Assembly: GCA_043820045.1 (NCBI GenBank)
Contig: JBDREF010000188.1
Location: 1 to 15,395, forward strand
From: JBDREF01 sp043820045
GTDB taxonomy: Bacteria; Planctomycetota; Phycisphaerae; Sedimentisphaerales; Anaerobacaceae
Reading direction: 5' to 3'
DNA length: 15,395 nt
Shown here one piece after another: positions 13,985-15,395 of this stretch. Position 1 is the stretch's first letter. The number at the start of each line of letters is the position of its first letter. The position numbers were made by a program, and so were the translations under genes. Below the pieces are notes generated by a model. That model did no database searches. It had not been told where the DNA came from and was given only the letters and a program-made list of their open reading frames with translations.

Positions 13985-14314
13985 TCATACAGGGACCCCT
14001 TCCCGTTTGATTACTCGGTGTATTGTAAACAAACCCTCGTCGAAATCAGCCTGGGCTATTAAAAGGAAAGTTACGACGGTGTTGTTCTCGAGGCTGATCT
14101 CGGAGCACAATCGGCTTGTTCTTTCGTGCTCGGCAAACCGGCTGCGTATCTCGTCGAGAATGACGGCGATATCGATATCACTGTCGGGCGTCAATTGGTC
14201 CCTGGCTGCCGAGCCGTACAGGTACACGCCGCGAAGCCTGTCGCTGTACATCCGCTGGAGGCTCTCGCGAGCCCTTACGGCGATATCGAGAGCTTGTCGT
14301 TTTGTGGCTACCAT
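13985..14314 (-). CDS. Solitary MNT-type nucleotidyltransferase
   Basis: The 109-residue protein shows the nucleotidyltransferase core LYGSAARDQLTPDSDIDIAV (GSAARDQ 34-40, D46, D48). In the region expected to hold the third catalytic acid it reads ENNTVVTFLLI without an aspartate; related groups with ISLEYxVxIS-type sequences also lack it, so this need not mean loss of activity. It differs clearly from the HI0073-type copy at 13455. No intact HEPN partner adjoins it, but a possible remnant follows at 13866-13937. No clear ribosome site precedes the ATG at 14314, so the gene may be poorly expressed or in decay. Confidence 0.8.
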   Translation of the reverse strand: MVATKRQALDIAVRARESLQRMYSDRLRGVYLYGSAARDQLTPDSDIDIAVILDEIRSRFAEHERTSRLCSEISLENNTVVTFLLIAQADFDEGLFTIHRVIKREGVPV

Positions 14315-14572
14315 AAGTCAATCGTACTGCCAAAGCCGCCCGCCGCCAAGCAAAAAATGACACACCGCCGGCCTTCGGCCGGAAATCCTAAGCCCTAAAC
14401 TCTAAACGGATTCTAATGATCGAAAGCGACGTCTTAAGTCGCGGCCAGACCCCTCGGCTGCGCTCGGGGTGACAGGCAAGACCATCGGCGTCTGTTTTGG
14501 ATTTTAACCATTTGAGAATTCAGGCTTGTTTAGAGTTTAGAGATTCGGATTTACCACCGAGGCGCATAAAGA
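14315..14572. other. Intergenic repeats between the solitary MNT and the 16S gene
   Basis: I see no gene. The stretch contains a CCGGCC-TTC-GGCCGG hairpin (14368-14382), a 146-bp element with 13-bp inverted ends (14395-14540), and inside it a CCCCTCGGCTGCGCTCGGGG-type dispersed hairpin (about 14447-14475). Confidence 0.5.
14395..14540. repeat. 146-bp element with perfect 13-bp inverted ends
   Basis: CTAAACTCTAAAC at 14395-14407 is exactly complementary to GTTTAGAGTTTAG at 14528-14540. The interior carries the dispersed CTCGGCTGCGCTCGGGGTGA element. It could be a small non-autonomous element or a chance pair of TTTAGAG words. Confidence 0.45.
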
Positions 14573-14596
14573 AAGCCCTGTCCGAAGACAGGGCTT
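14573..14596 (-). terminator. Terminator of the 16S rRNA transcript (UUCG tetraloop)
   Basis: Read on the minus strand, a perfect 10-bp stem AAGCCCTGTC/GACAGGGCTT closes on a TTCG loop and is followed by TCTTTAT. It lies about 110 nt after the 16S 3' end and points the same way. Confidence 0.8.
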
Positions 14597-14702
14597 AATA
14601 TCAAGAAACAGTTAAGCCTACAGCGAAAGGCCTGACGTACATCCCCGTGTTTTTTTATCCTTCGCATTCGCTCCGGATGACACAGAGAGTTCTAGTTATC
14701 CC

Positions 14703-15395
<693 letters not shown>

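Overview
The window most likely comes from a planctomycete, probably of the Phycisphaerae/Sedimentisphaerales type. This is inferred from four things: the secreted repeat protein with YYWRVDE and VDDFESYND signatures, the prepilin-like protein with an H-X9-DG C-terminal motif, the stand-alone LuxR-type HTH protein, and a 16S rRNA gene that appears not to be followed by 23S. No database search was possible, so the taxon is a judgement. Shine-Dalgarno sequences of the AGGAG type are visible and match the 16S 3' end.

Left part (1-7300), G+C-rich and housekeeping-like: the 3' end of a large secreted LamG/FN3-like protein closed by a strong terminator; a TRIC/UPF0126 membrane protein; a small lipoprotein; a DHH/DHHA1 phosphoesterase; a zinc-ribbon membrane protein (minus strand); a tiny LuxR-type HTH protein (minus) bracketed by two copies of a perfect 28-bp palindrome; and a prepilin-like protein with a retropepsin-like protease upstream of it (both minus, possibly co-transcribed from a recognisable promoter).

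Right part (7300-14400), accessory: one 4.75-kb gene dominates. It encodes a superfamily 1 helicase of about 1580 residues with a C-terminal Vsr/MTES_1575-like nuclease domain and, at the very end, a GreA/GreB C-terminal domain. This gene is visibly A+T-richer than its neighbours and lies between blocks of dispersed repeats. It is followed by a HEPN/MNT toxin-antitoxin-type pair framed by a 30-bp direct repeat, then by an opposite-strand solitary MNT nucleotidyltransferase with what may be the last codons of a lost HEPN partner. I read this as a small defence/conflict island next to an rRNA gene. The helicase-nuclease-Gre fusion is the best candidate for a little-described system: a nuclease that could be docked to RNA polymerase.

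Right end (14573-15395): the 3' half of a 16S rRNA gene (minus strand), followed about 110 nt downstream by a UUCG-loop terminator. No 23S, 5S or tRNA follows anywhere in the window, which points to an unlinked 16S gene.

The intergenic DNA is unusually rich in dispersed and short tandem repeats: REP-like hairpins, heptamer TTTACTA arrays, CACGGATT words, ATTCTGTATTC words, GGGGGACAG elements, and 27- and 31-bp tandem arrays. Many apparent open frames there are only translations of these repeats.
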